This document shows positions 52,938-61,647 of a stretch of 64,000 nucleotides of DNA, one piece after another; within the stretch, counting starts at the first letter, position 1, and each line of letters starts with the position of its first letter. A program made the position numbers and the translations under genes. The stretch is from Eoetvoesiella caeni (GTDB lineage Bacteria; Pseudomonadota; Gammaproteobacteria; Burkholderiales; Burkholderiaceae_B), in NCBI RefSeq assembly GCF_003315175.1, contig NZ_QNRQ01000004.1, positions 1 through 64,000 of the forward strand, in the 5' to 3' direction. The notes under the pieces are model-generated. The model made no database searches. It was not told where the DNA came from and saw only the letters and a list, made by a program, of their open reading frames with translations.

Positions 52938-53474
52938 TTACAGTTGGCCTCTTTCGGCTAACGAATTGGCACCCTGCCCCGTCACAATGATGTGATCCAG
53001 CAAGCGAACATCGATCAGCGCCAAGGCATGTTTTAGATGTCGCGTCAAAGCAAGATCGGCTTCGCTAGCTTCGGGTACGCCGCTAGGATGGTTATGTGAC
53101 ATGATGATTGCAGCCGCATCCAGGCGTAGCGCGGTTTTAACGATTTCGCGCGGGTATACGCTGGCCTGTGTCAGCGTTCCATGGCTCATTTCCATGTAAC
53201 GGATGACCTTAAACTGGCTGTTCAGGTACAGCACGGCAGCGACCTCGTGCCCCATACCTGACAGTTTCGACTGAAAATACCGTTTGACGGTGTCCGGGTT
53301 TCCCATTGCGGCCCGATCACTAATTAGGCTTTCGGCGGCGATCCGCGCGGCGGCCAGCACGTGCGAATCCGTCGCGGCACGATACCGACCCGATGGGCTG
53401 CGCACATAAAGCGCCTGCCCTTCGTTCATGTTGTCATAGCCCAAAGCTGCATTGTGGTTAAGTTGTTGTTCCAT
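52938..53474 (-). CDS. radC: RadC-family JAB-domain protein
   Basis: A 178-residue protein of the RadC/MPN(JAMM) family with the metal-binding signature 'MSHNHPSGVPEASEAD', and 'DAAAIIMSHNHPSG' context. It lacks the N-terminal helix-hairpin-helix of full-length chromosomal RadC. Such short RadC proteins are common on integrative elements and plasmids; the role is unknown. ATG 53474 follows AGGATAGGACA. Its first 27 codons are duplicated as a remnant at 57167-57247. Confidence 0.82.
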   Translation of the reverse strand: MEQQLNHNAALGYDNMNEGQALYVRSPSGRYRAATDSHVLAAARIAAESLISDRAAMGNPDTVKRYFQSKLSGMGHEVAAVLYLNSQFKVIRYMEMSHGTLTQASVYPREIVKTALRLDAAAIIMSHNHPSGVPEASEADLALTRHLKHALALIDVRLLDHIIVTGQGANSLAERGQL

Positions 53475-53844
53475 TGTCCTATCCTTCAAAAGCCAGTTTG
53501 TTTTCCTGCTGACCGGGGCCGAAGATTCCGAGCCTGATCGTAGGTTTTCGGCGTTCGCAGTAATACGGCTCCTGCGGTGTTGCCGCCGTTGCCGTGAGTT
53601 CGTCGCCTTGCCGTGCTGAACTGCTGGCCGAGGCTGATGAACAGGACCGTGGAATATATGGAGGGGACCCGCCTGGCGGGGAGGAAGCCGTTTATGCCGC
53701 GAAAGCCAGGGCAGCGGACACGGATGGCGGTACAGTCGGCGTTTTGGGCGGCGCACTCATGACAACGGGAACGACGGCCCGATATGCACTGATTGCGAAT
53801 GCTGGCCCGCGTGGCGAGCGCCCCTACCGCCTATAGGCGGTCTG
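53408..53844. repeat. radC 5'-end/leader direct repeat, copy 1
   Basis: Covers the radC start and about 370 bp upstream. Nearly the same sequence recurs at 57188-57655 in the same orientation, with scattered substitutions, a 19-20-bp stretch missing from copy 2 near 53600 and a 54-bp insertion in copy 2. The outer edge carries a perfect palindrome ACCGCCTATAGGCGGT (53826-53841). Confidence 0.85.
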
Positions 53845-53985
53845 ACTGGAATTGGTTTAGATAAGAATTTAGCTCTGAACAAACGTCCGATCGATAGGAT
53901 GGGGTATAACGTAACAAAAAACCCAGCCTACCGAGCCCAAGCTTGAGTCTGTCGAAATACCCGAACTAATCAAACATTAAGCGTT
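53845..53985. other. short AT-rich region before the ATPase gene
   Basis: Unique (not repeated) sequence between the repeat copy and the ATPase ATG; it should hold the promoter. No convincing -10/-35 pair is visible and no Shine-Dalgarno precedes ATG 53986. Confidence 0.4.
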
Positions 53986-55734
53986 ATGACTCCTCGTACT
54001 CAACTTCAAAGCATCACCCTAGGTGGCTTCAAAGCTATCAGGCAAACGCACACCCTGCCGATTAGCAAATTGACTTTACTTTTTGGCCCAAACTCTGCGG
54101 GTAAAAGCTCGCTGGAAGAAGCAATTGAATGTTTAAAACAAATATTCAATGAGGCTTGCAAAGAAGCCGGGAAGGACAGCCTCCTATATAAATCCAGTTT
54201 TGATGTACTGCAAGATGCTTGGCATCGACCCAACGGCAGCACGAACAATGAAAGCCAGCAGATGAAATTAGGGGTTCATTATTTGCTCAATTGGGTTGCT
54301 ACCGCTGATGATAATTTTCTGGCATCAGAAATCATAATTGAGCCAGACAAGTTGCTGGACATCGAAATAACTGGCAACTTCGATCTGTGGGATCGAGAGA
54401 ATGAGGCATCTTATGCTTGGCCACGATCAAGTGGTTATCTGGTCGAGCCCGCGACCGATGACGCTTCTCACAACTGCGTAAAGTCTCAATTCACAGTCAC
54501 GATCGATCAGATACTCCTGCTGGATATTAAAGACACCAGATATGTGAGAATCAATCTAAACCATCCGAGAATTAGAATAAAGTCAGATGATGCTTTCAAC
54601 AGTTTCATCACTACTTCAGATGGAAAGCTAGGCGAATTAAATGATGGATTTCTATATGTAAACATGAAAGGATGGTTTTTTCTCAAGCCAAACTTCAACA
54701 TTGATGCCGATTCTTTTATCCGTGGCAATGATCTTTTGGATGAAAATTACAATGTTCTTCCACATGTTCCGGTTCGATCTATCGAGTCTTTTTTTAATCA
54801 AATTTCGTTCATATTCCGAACATTAATTCTGTTGATCAATCTGGATTTTCAGAAAATATCAGCCTCTAGAACAGTACCTACAGAGGACGAGCTCACTATA
54901 TACACAGAGGGAAATTTCACAGAAAATATATTTTCTAACATCATCAGTAAAAATAGCAACTTTCCTTATGAATCGATCGCCTACTCGGCCAGGTACAAGA
55001 TAACGGGCGAAGCAAAACGCAACGATGACAATCTGCTGGATGATATGAACGCCATACTCAGCAACCATCTGTTCATCGAAAAGGGCTATCGCCTAGCTTA
55101 CGAGTATGCTGTTCTTTTGAGCCAGAATCACATTGATGACGAACTATCAGGTAATCAGATTTACGTAGGCTTGAGCGATGATCAGCCAGTCTTCATCAAG
55201 ATATTTCTTGCGGATGCCGACAACAGAAAACTTCGATTCGATCAGGTTGGCAGTGGTATTAGCTATGTAATACCTGTTGCCTATGCCTTGGCCAGAGATG
55301 GAAATGCCTTTATCCAGCAGCCGGAGCTCCATCTACACCCCGCCCTTCAAGCGAATCTGGCCGATGCGATCATCCAAAGCCTACACCGGATGGATTCTTA
55401 TAGTAATTATGCCGACTTTCACGCCGTTACGCCCTCAGTCGAACTGGAATTTCAGTCCTTCAGCATGATTTCTCCGACTCAACTCATCATCGAAACACAC
55501 AGCGAACATCTATTGCTGCGGCTACTTAAAAGAATACGTCAAACATCCTCTGGGCTACCCATGGAAGGCGAGCAGAAACTCACTCCAAACGATCTGTGCA
55601 TCCTTTATTTCAATCCCCACCTCAATGGCGAAACAAGCATTCATCAGATCCGGGTTAGTGCCGAAGGTGATTTTCTAGATCGCTGGCCACACGGCTTTTT
55701 CCCTGAACGAGATCAGGAGCTTTTTGATGAATGA
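53986..55734 (+). CDS. AAA ATPase with DUF3696-like C-terminus (defence-type)
   Basis: A 582-residue SMC/ABC-type ATPase of the AAA_15/AAA_21 group: Walker A GPNSAGKSS at residues 34-42, a long insertion with a mixed alpha/beta region (about 60-400), a signature-like 'FDQVGSGISYVIPVAYALA', Walker B/catalytic Glu447 in 'QQPELHLHP', and an H-loop 'IIETHSEHLLLRLL' (His505). The C-terminal 'LTPNDLCILYF' to the end resembles DUF3696. No TOPRIM domain follows, unlike OLD/Gabija. Its stop overlaps the next gene. Codon use is AT-rich compared with the chromosome. Probably a sensor ATPase of a two-gene defence system; the function is inferred. Confidence 0.85.
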   Translation: MTPRTQLQSITLGGFKAIRQTHTLPISKLTLLFGPNSAGKSSLEEAIECLKQIFNEACKEAGKDSLLYKSSFDVLQDAWHRPNGSTNNESQQMKLGVHYLLNWVATADDNFLASEIIIEPDKLLDIEITGNFDLWDRENEASYAWPRSSGYLVEPATDDASHNCVKSQFTVTIDQILLLDIKDTRYVRINLNHPRIRIKSDDAFNSFITTSDGKLGELNDGFLYVNMKGWFFLKPNFNIDADSFIRGNDLLDENYNVLPHVPVRSIESFFNQISFIFRTLILLINLDFQKISASRTVPTEDELTIYTEGNFTENIFSNIISKNSNFPYESIAYSARYKITGEAKRNDDNLLDDMNAILSNHLFIEKGYRLAYEYAVLLSQNHIDDELSGNQIYVGLSDDQPVFIKIFLADADNRKLRFDQVGSGISYVIPVAYALARDGNAFIQQPELHLHPALQANLADAIIQSLHRMDSYSNYADFHAVTPSVELEFQSFSMISPTQLIIETHSEHLLLRLLKRIRQTSSGLPMEGEQKLTPNDLCILYFNPHLNGETSIHQIRVSAEGDFLDRWPHGFFPERDQELFDE

Positions 55735-56626
55735 GACTTTCGTGCTGGAGCCAAAAGGATTTAGCACTGAGCTTGAGCTGAAGATGGTGCTCGGCCGTTT
55801 TGGGTCCTATAGTGGCCGTTATCTAGCTCGCTATCCTCATGCAATCCGGGAGCATATTAAAAAGAGCATGGATGGACTGAGTGAGCTGCAGCTCAAACGT
55901 ATGAGCAGCATCCTGCGATCAGCTGACGAAGCTAACGTTTTCCAACTTTTGAAAAATCTGAGTTGGAAGGACTCGGCGACATGGTATGACAATGCCATCC
56001 AGACCGTTCGCAACAAGGCTACCAACGGCCTTGTAACCTTCAATTTGGAGACGGACGAAACGGCCTCCATATATCACGTCGGTGACGTTGCAGAATGGGG
56101 TCCTGCGGAAGAGAGAATATTGGGCACAAAAGAGGAGTATGTCCGAGTCTCTCGAACGCTACTACTGACCAGCCCTGAAATCTACTTTATCGATCCGTAT
56201 ATCAATCCGTTGAAGGATAGCTATTACGAAACGATGCTGGCCTATCTGACCCTTATTGCGGAAAATAGAAGATGCAGCAAAATTTGCTTTATCGCACGAG
56301 AGTCCAACGTGATAGGAAATGAACCTGCTGATGTAACCCGCGAGGCTATACGAGAAAAGCTCCTAAAGTTAAACCGGGGAGCAAAAATTCAAGGCAAGAC
56401 CACACAATTTTGCCTGGCACGTGATGAACGAGAAGATTTCAAAATGCACGGACGCTACTTATTGACGCGGCGTGGAGGGCTACAGCTAGATCAGGGGTTC
56501 CAGAAGCTGCCTCGTCGCCGTGTAGATGTAGCCCCGATTAGCAAAAACAGACTAGATGAATTGTGGTCAAGCTATATTACGGGTCAGCCGTTCCAAAGGA
56601 CTATTGGCGAGCCTATAAGCGTCTGA
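55727..56626 (+). CDS. PLD-like-signature protein paired with the AAA ATPase
   Basis: A 299-residue protein with no recognised full-length family. Features: 'IYFIDPYINP' (Asp156-Pro161), a hydrophobic-strand-plus-acid pattern seen in phospholipase-D-fold proteins, and 'KMHGRYLLTRRGGLQLDQGF' (from Lys239; His241, Arg243), resembling the single HxR/K...T..GG...G signature of diverged PLD/MIT_C-like domains. The N-terminal half is helical. It starts at ATG 55727 inside the ATPase stop (8-base overlap), so the two are translationally coupled. A nuclease or effector role is inference; no second classical HKD motif is seen. Confidence 0.65.
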   Translation: MNETFVLEPKGFSTELELKMVLGRFGSYSGRYLARYPHAIREHIKKSMDGLSELQLKRMSSILRSADEANVFQLLKNLSWKDSATWYDNAIQTVRNKATNGLVTFNLETDETASIYHVGDVAEWGPAEERILGTKEEYVRVSRTLLLTSPEIYFIDPYINPLKDSYYETMLAYLTLIAENRRCSKICFIARESNVIGNEPADVTREAIREKLLKLNRGAKIQGKTTQFCLARDEREDFKMHGRYLLTRRGGLQLDQGFQKLPRRRVDVAPISKNRLDELWSSYITGQPFQRTIGEPISV

Positions 56627-56793
56627 CTCAGGGACGGACGGTGCTGCCTGATGGGGAACAAAATGACTGGGGACTTCGGTTAGTTTCCAAAGCCCCGTCA
56701 AACCAGCAGCACAAGTCACACCAATGCCGCAAACAACTTTTTCAGATAAGCGGCACTACCTCCTCCATCAGACTGCCTGTGTAGATTACAAGG
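56627..56793. other. spacer between the PLD-like gene and the orphan minus-strand frame
   Basis: Contains GGGG-A-CTT ... AAGCCCC (about 56670-56697), an imperfect hairpin that could end the ATPase/PLD operon. No gene visible. Confidence 0.4.
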
Positions 56794-57201
56794 CTACCCA
56801 ATGCTTACCGATTTCATTAACAGCTTTTCGTCTTCAAGCAGTACCCCTTGCTGCTTTGCACGAAACTCGACCCGCTTTCTCGCTAAGCTACCGCCAACAT
56901 CTTTCGACGGATGAAACCTGGAAGCGCTAAATGAATCAATGGTCAAGCTAATTTGGTCATTGATAGGGTCAACGATTAAATAATATATTACGTCGCTTCG
57001 AACAATCAACATCCAGTACTCATGATTGGATGTACTACCTAATCGAACAGGTACTCGTCCCATTGGGTCTCTCGTCAATAGTGCCGTAACGGTAAGCCGT
57101 TGCGCGCAGACGCTGCTAACGACTGCCGTTCCCCTAAAATGTGAAATTACCTCACAGGCAATCTCAAGGCGATCGAACCGAGTATAGCGTCTGGCCCGCA
57201 T
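56794..57201 (-). CDS. Orphan hypothetical frame at the edge of the module
   Basis: A 135-codon frame on the minus strand whose first codons lie inside the radC remnant in another frame. The product has no recognisable motif; the middle (about residues 60-80) has alternating hydrophobic strands. No good ribosome-binding site is seen. It may be the 3' part of a gene cut by the duplication, or a chance frame. I cannot assign a function. Confidence 0.3.
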   Translation of the reverse strand: MRARRYTRFDRLEIACEVISHFRGTAVVSSVCAQRLTVTALLTRDPMGRVPVRLGSTSNHEYWMLIVRSDVIYYLIVDPINDQISLTIDSFSASRFHPSKDVGGSLARKRVEFRAKQQGVLLEDEKLLMKSVSIG

Positions 57202-57247
57202 TCATGTTGTCGTAACCCAAAGCTGCATTGTGGTTAACGTTTTCCAT
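57167..57247 (-). pseudogene. radC 5' remnant (27 codons)
   Basis: From ATG 57247 the frame reads M-E-N-V-N-HNAALGYDNMN-A-GQ-T-LY, nearly the same as the start of radC (M-E-Q-Q-L-NHNAALGYDNMN-E-GQ-A-LY), then stops at a TGA after the RSP codons. The rest of radC is absent. It marks the inner edge of the second repeat copy. Confidence 0.75.
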
Positions 57248-57655
57248 TGTCCTATCCTTCAAAAGCCGGTTGGTTTTCCTGCTGACCGGGGCCTATTCAA
57301 CGTCAACTACCTTGGCCGGACAAGTTAATAGTCGTTGAATAGGGGCCGAAGATTCCGAGCCTAGTCGTAGGTTTTCGGCGTTCGCAGCAATACGGCTTCT
57401 GCGGTGTTGCCGCCGTTGCCTTGCTGAACTGCTAGCCGGGGCTGATGAACAGGACCGTGGAATATATGAAGGGGACCCGCCTTACGGGGAGGAAGCCGTT
57501 TATGCCGCGAAAGCCAGGGCAGCGGCAACGGATAGCGGTACAGTCGGCCGTTTTGGGCGACGCACTCATGGCAACGGAAACGACGGCCCGATATGCACTG
57601 ATGGCGAATACTAGCCCGCGCGGGCCAGCGCTCCTACCGCCCGATGGGCGGTCTG
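57188..57655. repeat. radC 5'-end/leader direct repeat, copy 2
   Basis: Same orientation and content as 53408-53844, but with a 48-bp palindromic insertion (57294-57341), a deletion near 57420, and substitutions. Its outer edge again has a hairpin, here ACCGCCC-GAT-GGGCGGT (57636-57652), with compensating changes relative to copy 1. Confidence 0.85.
57288..57347. mobile_element. 48-bp palindromic mini-insertion with 6-bp target duplication
   Basis: Compared with copy 1, copy 2 carries 48 extra bases (57294-57341) that begin TATTCAACG and end CGTTGAATA, an exact 9-bp terminal inverted repeat. They are flanked by GGGGCC on both sides (57288-57293, 57342-57347); copy 1 has GGGGCC only once (53515-53520). 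The interior also has ACTA/TAGT and CTTG/CAAG pairings. This is the structure of a MITE-like or hairpin insertion, too short to code for anything. Confidence 0.65.
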
Positions 57656-57872
57656 TACTTGAGAAGTTTGCTTGTCAGCGACCACAAAACTGCAGCCCGA
57701 AGGTTCTCGGATCCAACCCTGGCTGCAGATGGCCATCGGGATACAATCTAACCGGCAACGACCATATGCTCTGAACGGCCTTACTATGAGCGTATAAGCC
57801 ACTATAGAAGTACGCATCATTATTGTTACGGATGCATATAGGCCAACCAACATAAAAAAACAGTGAAAATCA

Positions 57873-58793
57873 ATGCCTGTACCGACCTACGATCAGTTCA
57901 TAGAGCCAATTTTTCGATACCTGGCAGTCAACACTGCCGGTGCGCCCGCACGGGTGGTACATGAAGCTGCCGCAGATACGCTCGGCTTAACCTCAGAACA
58001 ACGACAAATTGCCCTGAATAGCGGGCAAGCTGTTTACAAGAATCGAGCTGGCTGGGCCTATGATCGATTAAAGCGAGCAGGGTTTTCTGATGACGTGAAA
58101 CGCGGCCACTGGAAATTAAATGACAACGGCATCCAGTATGTCCAGGCACATCCGGCTCCACTGTCAGCCGAACAAGTTGAGCACCTTGCCCTTGGCTTCA
58201 AAGATGTCAGGCTACGAGCGATTGACGATGGCACCCCACTAGCAACGGAAGCACAAACAGCTATCACTGTTCAAACAAGCACAATCAGTCCAGACGATCT
58301 CCTTGATCAAGCATGGAAGGAATTACGCGAAGCCACAGCCGCCGATCTTTTAGAGAGTCTTTCACAGGTATCACCAACACGTTTTGAAGTTATTGTGCTT
58401 GATGTACTCCATCGACTTGGCTATGGCGCAAATCGCAACGATTTACAGCAGGTAGGCGGTTCTGGTGACGGCGGGATCGACGGGGTAATTTCATTAGACA
58501 AACTCGGCTTAGAGAAAGTCTATGTACAAGCCAAACGCTGGCAAGGCACTGTCGGACGTCCTGATCTCCAAGCCTTTTATGGCGCATTAGCTGGCCAAAA
58601 AGCGAAACGCGGCGTATTTATTACTACATCAGGCTTCTCGGCTCAAGCCATCGACTTCGGCAGGTCCGTTGAGGGTATCGTTTTAGTGGACGGCTTACGT
58701 TTGGTCAATTTGATGATGGATTATGAGGTCGGTGTAACGTCTCGCTCTTTGATGATTCCAAAAATTGATACTGATTATTTTGACGAAGACTAG
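57873..58793 (+). CDS. Mrr-like restriction endonuclease
   Basis: A 306-residue protein: an N-terminal winged-helix Mrr_N domain (about residues 5-95) and a C-terminal Mrr_cat PD-(D/E)xK domain (about 160-290). Catalytic residues are visible: Asp203 in GDGGIDG (199-204 region) and Gln219-Ala-Lys221 in 'VYVQAKRW', a DxD/QxK arrangement seen in Mrr-type enzymes. Mrr enzymes cut methylated or foreign DNA. It precedes a methyltransferase and helicase by 67 bp, so it probably supplies nuclease activity to that system or acts as an independent type IV enzyme. Start ATG 57873; weak Shine-Dalgarno. Confidence 0.88.
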   Translation: MPVPTYDQFIEPIFRYLAVNTAGAPARVVHEAAADTLGLTSEQRQIALNSGQAVYKNRAGWAYDRLKRAGFSDDVKRGHWKLNDNGIQYVQAHPAPLSAEQVEHLALGFKDVRLRAIDDGTPLATEAQTAITVQTSTISPDDLLDQAWKELREATAADLLESLSQVSPTRFEVIVLDVLHRLGYGANRNDLQQVGGSGDGGIDGVISLDKLGLEKVYVQAKRWQGTVGRPDLQAFYGALAGQKAKRGVFITTSGFSAQAIDFGRSVEGIVLVDGLRLVNLMMDYEVGVTSRSLMIPKIDTDYFDED

Positions 58794-58860
58794 CTAATCC
58801 ACTGGCCAAGACACAACCCCTAGAATATGGATGCACATATCCATCAGGTACAAATAAGAC

Positions 58861-61647
58861 ATGAATGCAGTAGAGATTGAGGCAGCCGTATCGGATCTGG
58901 CGTCCCAAGCCTTTGATGGTGAAGAGTTCCCTTTCGCCTTTCTGGCGGCCTTTGGCAATAAAAAAACAACAATAGATCGCCTACGCAAAGGTAATACCAA
59001 CTCATCCGATGTGCTTAATGGCGTACTTCAACGCAACAACATCCACATTGCTACATGCCTACCCGGTACTGTCAGCGAAACACTGAAAGCCCTACGCGCC
59101 AGCCCAAAAACCGTATTAGCAAAAGCAAAGTTCATTCTTGCAACCGATGGGCAAACATTGGAAGCCGAAGATCTGGTATCTGGTGAGACAATTGCACCCG
59201 ATTATCCTGATTTCGCAGACCATTTTGGCTTCTTTCTGCCTTTGGCGGGCATCTCCACAATCAAAGAAATCAAAGACAACCCGATAGACGTGAGGGCCAC
59301 GGGTCGTCTTAACAAGCTTTACGTTGAACTGCTAAAAGACAATCCTGACTGGGCGTCCGAAGAGCGCCGCCATGACATGAACCACTTCATGGCACGGTTG
59401 ATTTTTTGTTTCTTTGCCGAAGATACTGGAATCTTCAAAGAGACGGGATTGTTTACCCGTACCGTTGACCAAATGAGCGAGCGTGATGCTTCAAACACGC
59501 ACGAGGTCATTGGGAAGATATTTCATGCAATGAATCTTAGTACCGCCCAGCGTAACGCGGACAAGCCACCCGCCTGGGCAGATGCTTTCCCCTATGTTAA
59601 TGGCGGCCTGTTTTCCGGTAGTACCGACGTGCCTCATTTTTCCCGCATGGCACGCACCTTCTTTCTGCACTCGGGTCAACTGAACTGGCGTCAGATTAAT
59701 CCCGATATTTTTGGGTCTATGATTCAGGCCGTGGCTGACGAAGGCGAGCGCGGCGCTTTGGGCATGCACTACACCAGTGTGCCGAATATTCTAAAGGTAC
59801 TAAACCCCCTGTTTCTGGATGAGTTACGCGAACAGCTAAATACAGCAGGTAATAATTCCCGCATGCTCCTTAACCTGCGTAGACGCATGGCCAAAATTCG
59901 CGTTTTTGATCCAGCCTGCGGGTCGGGCAATTTCCTGGTAATTGCCTATAAACAGATGCGTGAGATTGAGGCCACAATCAATCAACGACGCGGCGAGCCA
60001 GGGCAAAAAACCGAAATCCCACTAACTAATTTTCGCGGCATCGAATTACTCAGTTTCCCTGCCGAGATTGCCCGGCTTGCATTGATTATTGCCGAATACC
60101 AATGTGATGTGCAGTATCGTGGTCAGCGGCAGGCTTTGGCAGAGTTCTTGCCATTGAATGCCATGAATTGGATTACTTGCGGCAATGCTTTACGTCTGGA
60201 CTGGTTAAGCCTGTGCCCTCCAACGGGCAACCAGGTAAAGATGGTTGCTAATGACTTATTCCACACACTGCTAGATCAGCCTGAAATTGACTTTGAAAAC
60301 GAAGGTGGCGAAACCTACATTTGCGGCAATCCACCCTATCTTGGCTCGACGTGGCAAAGCGCCGAACAAAAGGCAGATCTGGAATCGGTTTTTGCTGGAC
60401 ACACTAAAAGCTGGAAATCGCTGGACTACGTAGCAGGTTGGTTTATGAAGGCGGCTGACTACGGTACCAAAACTGATGCAGCCTCTGCCTTTGTATCGAC
60501 CAACTCCATCTGCCAGGGCCAGCAGGTACCAATCCTGTGGCCCTTGATATTTGATACTGGCCATGAGATTACTTTTGCACATACCTCGTTCAGATGGGCG
60601 AATCTAGCCAGTCATAACGCGGGAGTGACGGTTGCGATTGTTGGCATGTCAAGAAACCCCGGAACAACACGTCGGCTATATTCAGAGCCCAACGATCAAG
60701 ATGACGGAAGGTTACAGATCAAGGAGGCGGATAACGTAAATGCGTACCTGGTGTCGGGGCCAAATGTCATTATTGAAAGAGCCTCCAGGCCGATTAGTGA
60801 ATTATCAGAGATGAGCTTTGGGAATAAGCCAGTAGACGGCGGCCACCTTTTGCTGTCAAAAGACGATGCGAACAAACTTATGCTTTCGCCTCAACAACGG
60901 ATACGTTTTCTTCGCCGCATTTACGGGTCCGCCGAATTTATACGGGGTTTAGAACGGTATTGTTTGTGGATCGAAGATGCGAATCTTGACGAAGCCCTAA
61001 GCATTGGGCCAATTCGTCAGCGGATTGAAGGCGTTCGCACTATGCGCTTGGCCAGCCGCGACAAAAGTGCCAATGAAATGGCGGCGCGGGCCCACCAAAT
61101 GCGAGAAATGAATATTGCTCAAAAATGGACAGTTACTGTCCCCAGAACCTCGTCTGAAAGCCGTCCGTTCCTACCGAGTGGTTTAATTGACAGCCGATCT
61201 ACAGTGACAAGCGAAGCCTTCGCACTTTTTGATGCCCCGCTCTGGAACATGGCTATCATTGCCTCGCGTATCCATCTGGTCTGGATCGCCACAGTGTGTG
61301 GGAAGATGAAAACTGATTTTCGTTACTCAAATACGCTCGGCTGGAACACCTTCCCCGTTCCGTTGCTAACCGAACAAAACAAGATCGACCTGACGCAGTG
61401 TGCAGAAAACATACTGCTTGCACGGGAAGCCCATTTCCCGGCGACCATTGCTGACTTATATGTCGCCGACAGCATGCCTGAGAACCTACGCCGCGCCCAT
61501 GAACAAAACGACGAAGTGCTGGAACGCATTTACATTGGTCGTCGTTTCCGCAACGATACCGAACGGCTGGAAAAATTATTTGACCTTTATACCAAGATGA
61601 CGGCTGCACCGTCACCGACCCGCAACGCAAGGAAAACAGCGCAATGA
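58861..61647 (+). CDS. MmeI-like class I DNA adenine-N6 methyltransferase
   Basis: A 928-residue protein: an N-terminal domain (about 1-330) resembling the linker regions of MmeI-type enzymes ('LATDGQTLEAEDL', 'DHFGFFLPLAGIST'), then a gamma-class adenine methyltransferase core with SAM motif FDPACGSGNFL (Asp350-Gly356) and catalytic NPPY (490-493), followed by a target-recognition region (about 560-860). The catalytic PD-(D/E)xK of fused MmeI/type IIL enzymes is not visible at the N-terminus, so it looks methylation-only, with cutting delegated to neighbours. Its TGA overlaps the helicase ATG (ATGA at 61644-61647). Confidence 0.9.
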   Translation: MNAVEIEAAVSDLASQAFDGEEFPFAFLAAFGNKKTTIDRLRKGNTNSSDVLNGVLQRNNIHIATCLPGTVSETLKALRASPKTVLAKAKFILATDGQTLEAEDLVSGETIAPDYPDFADHFGFFLPLAGISTIKEIKDNPIDVRATGRLNKLYVELLKDNPDWASEERRHDMNHFMARLIFCFFAEDTGIFKETGLFTRTVDQMSERDASNTHEVIGKIFHAMNLSTAQRNADKPPAWADAFPYVNGGLFSGSTDVPHFSRMARTFFLHSGQLNWRQINPDIFGSMIQAVADEGERGALGMHYTSVPNILKVLNPLFLDELREQLNTAGNNSRMLLNLRRRMAKIRVFDPACGSGNFLVIAYKQMREIEATINQRRGEPGQKTEIPLTNFRGIELLSFPAEIARLALIIAEYQCDVQYRGQRQALAEFLPLNAMNWITCGNALRLDWLSLCPPTGNQVKMVANDLFHTLLDQPEIDFENEGGETYICGNPPYLGSTWQSAEQKADLESVFAGHTKSWKSLDYVAGWFMKAADYGTKTDAASAFVSTNSICQGQQVPILWPLIFDTGHEITFAHTSFRWANLASHNAGVTVAIVGMSRNPGTTRRLYSEPNDQDDGRLQIKEADNVNAYLVSGPNVIIERASRPISELSEMSFGNKPVDGGHLLLSKDDANKLMLSPQQRIRFLRRIYGSAEFIRGLERYCLWIEDANLDEALSIGPIRQRIEGVRTMRLASRDKSANEMAARAHQMREMNIAQKWTVTVPRTSSESRPFLPSGLIDSRSTVTSEAFALFDAPLWNMAIIASRIHLVWIATVCGKMKTDFRYSNTLGWNTFPVPLLTEQNKIDLTQCAENILLAREAHFPATIADLYVADSMPENLRRAHEQNDEVLERIYIGRRFRNDTERLEKLFDLYTKMTAAPSPTRNARKTAQ

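Noticed and set aside
53594-53836. Plus-strand gene in the radC leader (also a frame at 57445-57774 in copy 2)
   Set aside because: The two copies differ mostly at amino-acid-changing positions and the frame is broken in copy 2, so it looks non-coding.
53986-55734. Gabija (GajA) or OLD nuclease
   Set aside because: No TOPRIM domain after the ATPase and the partner is not a UvrD-like helicase.
57294-57341. Integron attC site (ATTCAAC ... GTTGAAT resemble core sites)
   Set aside because: Shorter than known attC sites, no integrase or gene cassettes nearby, and the GGGGCC duplication fits a transposition-like insertion better.
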